The position numbers and the translations under genes are program-made. Shown here piece by piece: positions 5,317 through 5,729 of a DNA stretch of 5,729 nucleotides; the stretch's first letter is position 1; the number at the start of each line of letters is the position of its first letter. The stretch lies in NCBI GenBank assembly GCA_017308345.1, contig JAFKFE010000422.1, positions 1 to 5,729 on the forward strand, read 5' to 3'. The DNA is from Alphaproteobacteria bacterium (GTDB lineage Bacteria > Pseudomonadota > Alphaproteobacteria > Rhizobiales > Rhizobiaceae). Below the pieces are notes generated by a model. It was not told where the DNA came from and did not search any database. It worked only from the letters and a program-made list of their open reading frames with translations.

Positions 5317-5355
5317 TCGATCCGTCCTGATGCCTTGCGTCAGGCGGACTTGGGG

Positions 5356-5729
5356 TCAGGCGGAAGCGCGCACGTTGTGCTTGCGCTTCATGAAATCCTT
5401 AGCCGTTTCGACGGCCACCGCGGCGTCGCGGCAATAGGCGTCGGCGCCGACGGCCTTGCCGAATTCCTCGTTGAGCGGCGCGCCGCCGACCAGCACGACA
5501 TAGTCGTCACGGATGCCCTTTTCCTTCATCGTGTCGATGACGACCTTCATGTAGGGCATGGTGGTGGTGAGCAGCGCCGACATGCCGATGATGTCGGGCT
5601 GGTGCTGCTCGATCGCGTCCAGATATTTCTCGACCGCGTTGTTGATGCCGAGGTCGATGACGTCGAAGCCGGCGCCTTCCATCATCATGCCGACGAGGTT
5701 CTTGCCGATGTCGTGGATGTCGCCCTTGA
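5356..5729 (-). CDS. Corrinoid (B12-binding) protein of a methyltransferase system, N-terminus outside window
   Basis: The C-terminal 123 residues of a corrinoid protein of the MtbC/MttC/MtgC type, with the frame open to the right edge. It starts KGDIHDIGKN, containing the DxHxxG motif whose His (fifth visible residue) is the lower axial ligand to cobalt. The later GMSALLTTTM and VVLVGGAPLNEEFG segments supply the Ser/Thr and Gly-Gly contacts to the nucleotide tail of base-off cobalamin. The missing part should be a four-helix cap domain of about 80-90 residues. Such proteins accept a methyl group from a substrate-specific methyltransferase (MttB family and others) and hand it to a methyl-THF or CoM methyltransferase; the methyl-THF enzyme at 1-715 is the obvious partner. 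The terminator at 5281-5316 marks the end of its operon. A MetH B12 module is unlikely because the protein ends right after the Rossmann domain. Confidence 0.92.
   Translation of the reverse strand, partial: KGDIHDIGKNLVGMMMEGAGFDVIDLGINNAVEKYLDAIEQHQPDIIGMSALLTTTMPYMKVVIDTMKEKGIRDDYVVLVGGAPLNEEFGKAVGADAYCRDAAVAVETAKDFMKRKHNVRASA

Overview
The window is GC-rich with dense, tightly packed genes, and its gene content fits an alphaproteobacterium of the order Rhizobiales, probably near Mesorhizobium. Three things suggest this: the DUF4893 secreted protein, the entericidin-type lipoprotein, and a palindromic intergenic element at 811-857 of a kind I recall as abundant in Mesorhizobium genomes. 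The genus is inference from recognition; no search was run.

Nearly everything lies on the minus strand, so transcription order runs from high to low coordinates. (1) 5729-5356: the C-terminal part of a corrinoid (B12-binding) protein with its DxHxxG cobalt-ligand motif, cut by the window edge. (2) 5316-5281: a strong bidirectional hairpin terminator. (3) 5120-5254, plus strand: a 44-residue entericidin-like lipoprotein, the only plus-strand gene, convergent with the corrinoid gene and divergent from the next one. (4) 5114-4440: a DUF1638 protein. (5) 4416-3838: a secreted DUF4893 protein. (6) 3743-2961: a stand-alone formyltransferase-fold protein. (7) 2830-2528, 2535-1945 and 1948-857: three overlapping genes encoding a small 'virulence factor' family protein (PF13769), a MetV-like cysteine-rich MTHFR C-terminal protein, and a MetF-type methylenetetrahydrofolate reductase. 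(8) A 141-base gap holding the palindromic repeat and a perfect 10+10 inverted repeat resembling a SahR-type operator. (9) 715 to the left edge: a methyltetrahydrofolate:corrinoid methyltransferase (pterin-binding family), truncated at its C-terminus by the window.

Together, the corrinoid protein, the methyl-THF:corrinoid methyltransferase and the MetF/MetV pair form the folate-side half of a corrinoid-dependent methyl transfer route. This is the arrangement known from acetogens and from anaerobes that demethylate glycine betaine, proline betaine or carnitine. A substrate-specific MttB-family methyltransferase and a RamA-type reductive activator would be expected just outside the window. The likely flow is substrate-CH3 to Co(I)-corrinoid protein, to 5-methyl-THF, to methylene-THF. 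The reverse, feeding methyl groups into the SAM cycle, cannot be excluded. The DUF1638 protein, the small PF13769 protein and the lone formyltransferase are the least understood parts and the best candidates for undescribed accessory roles.
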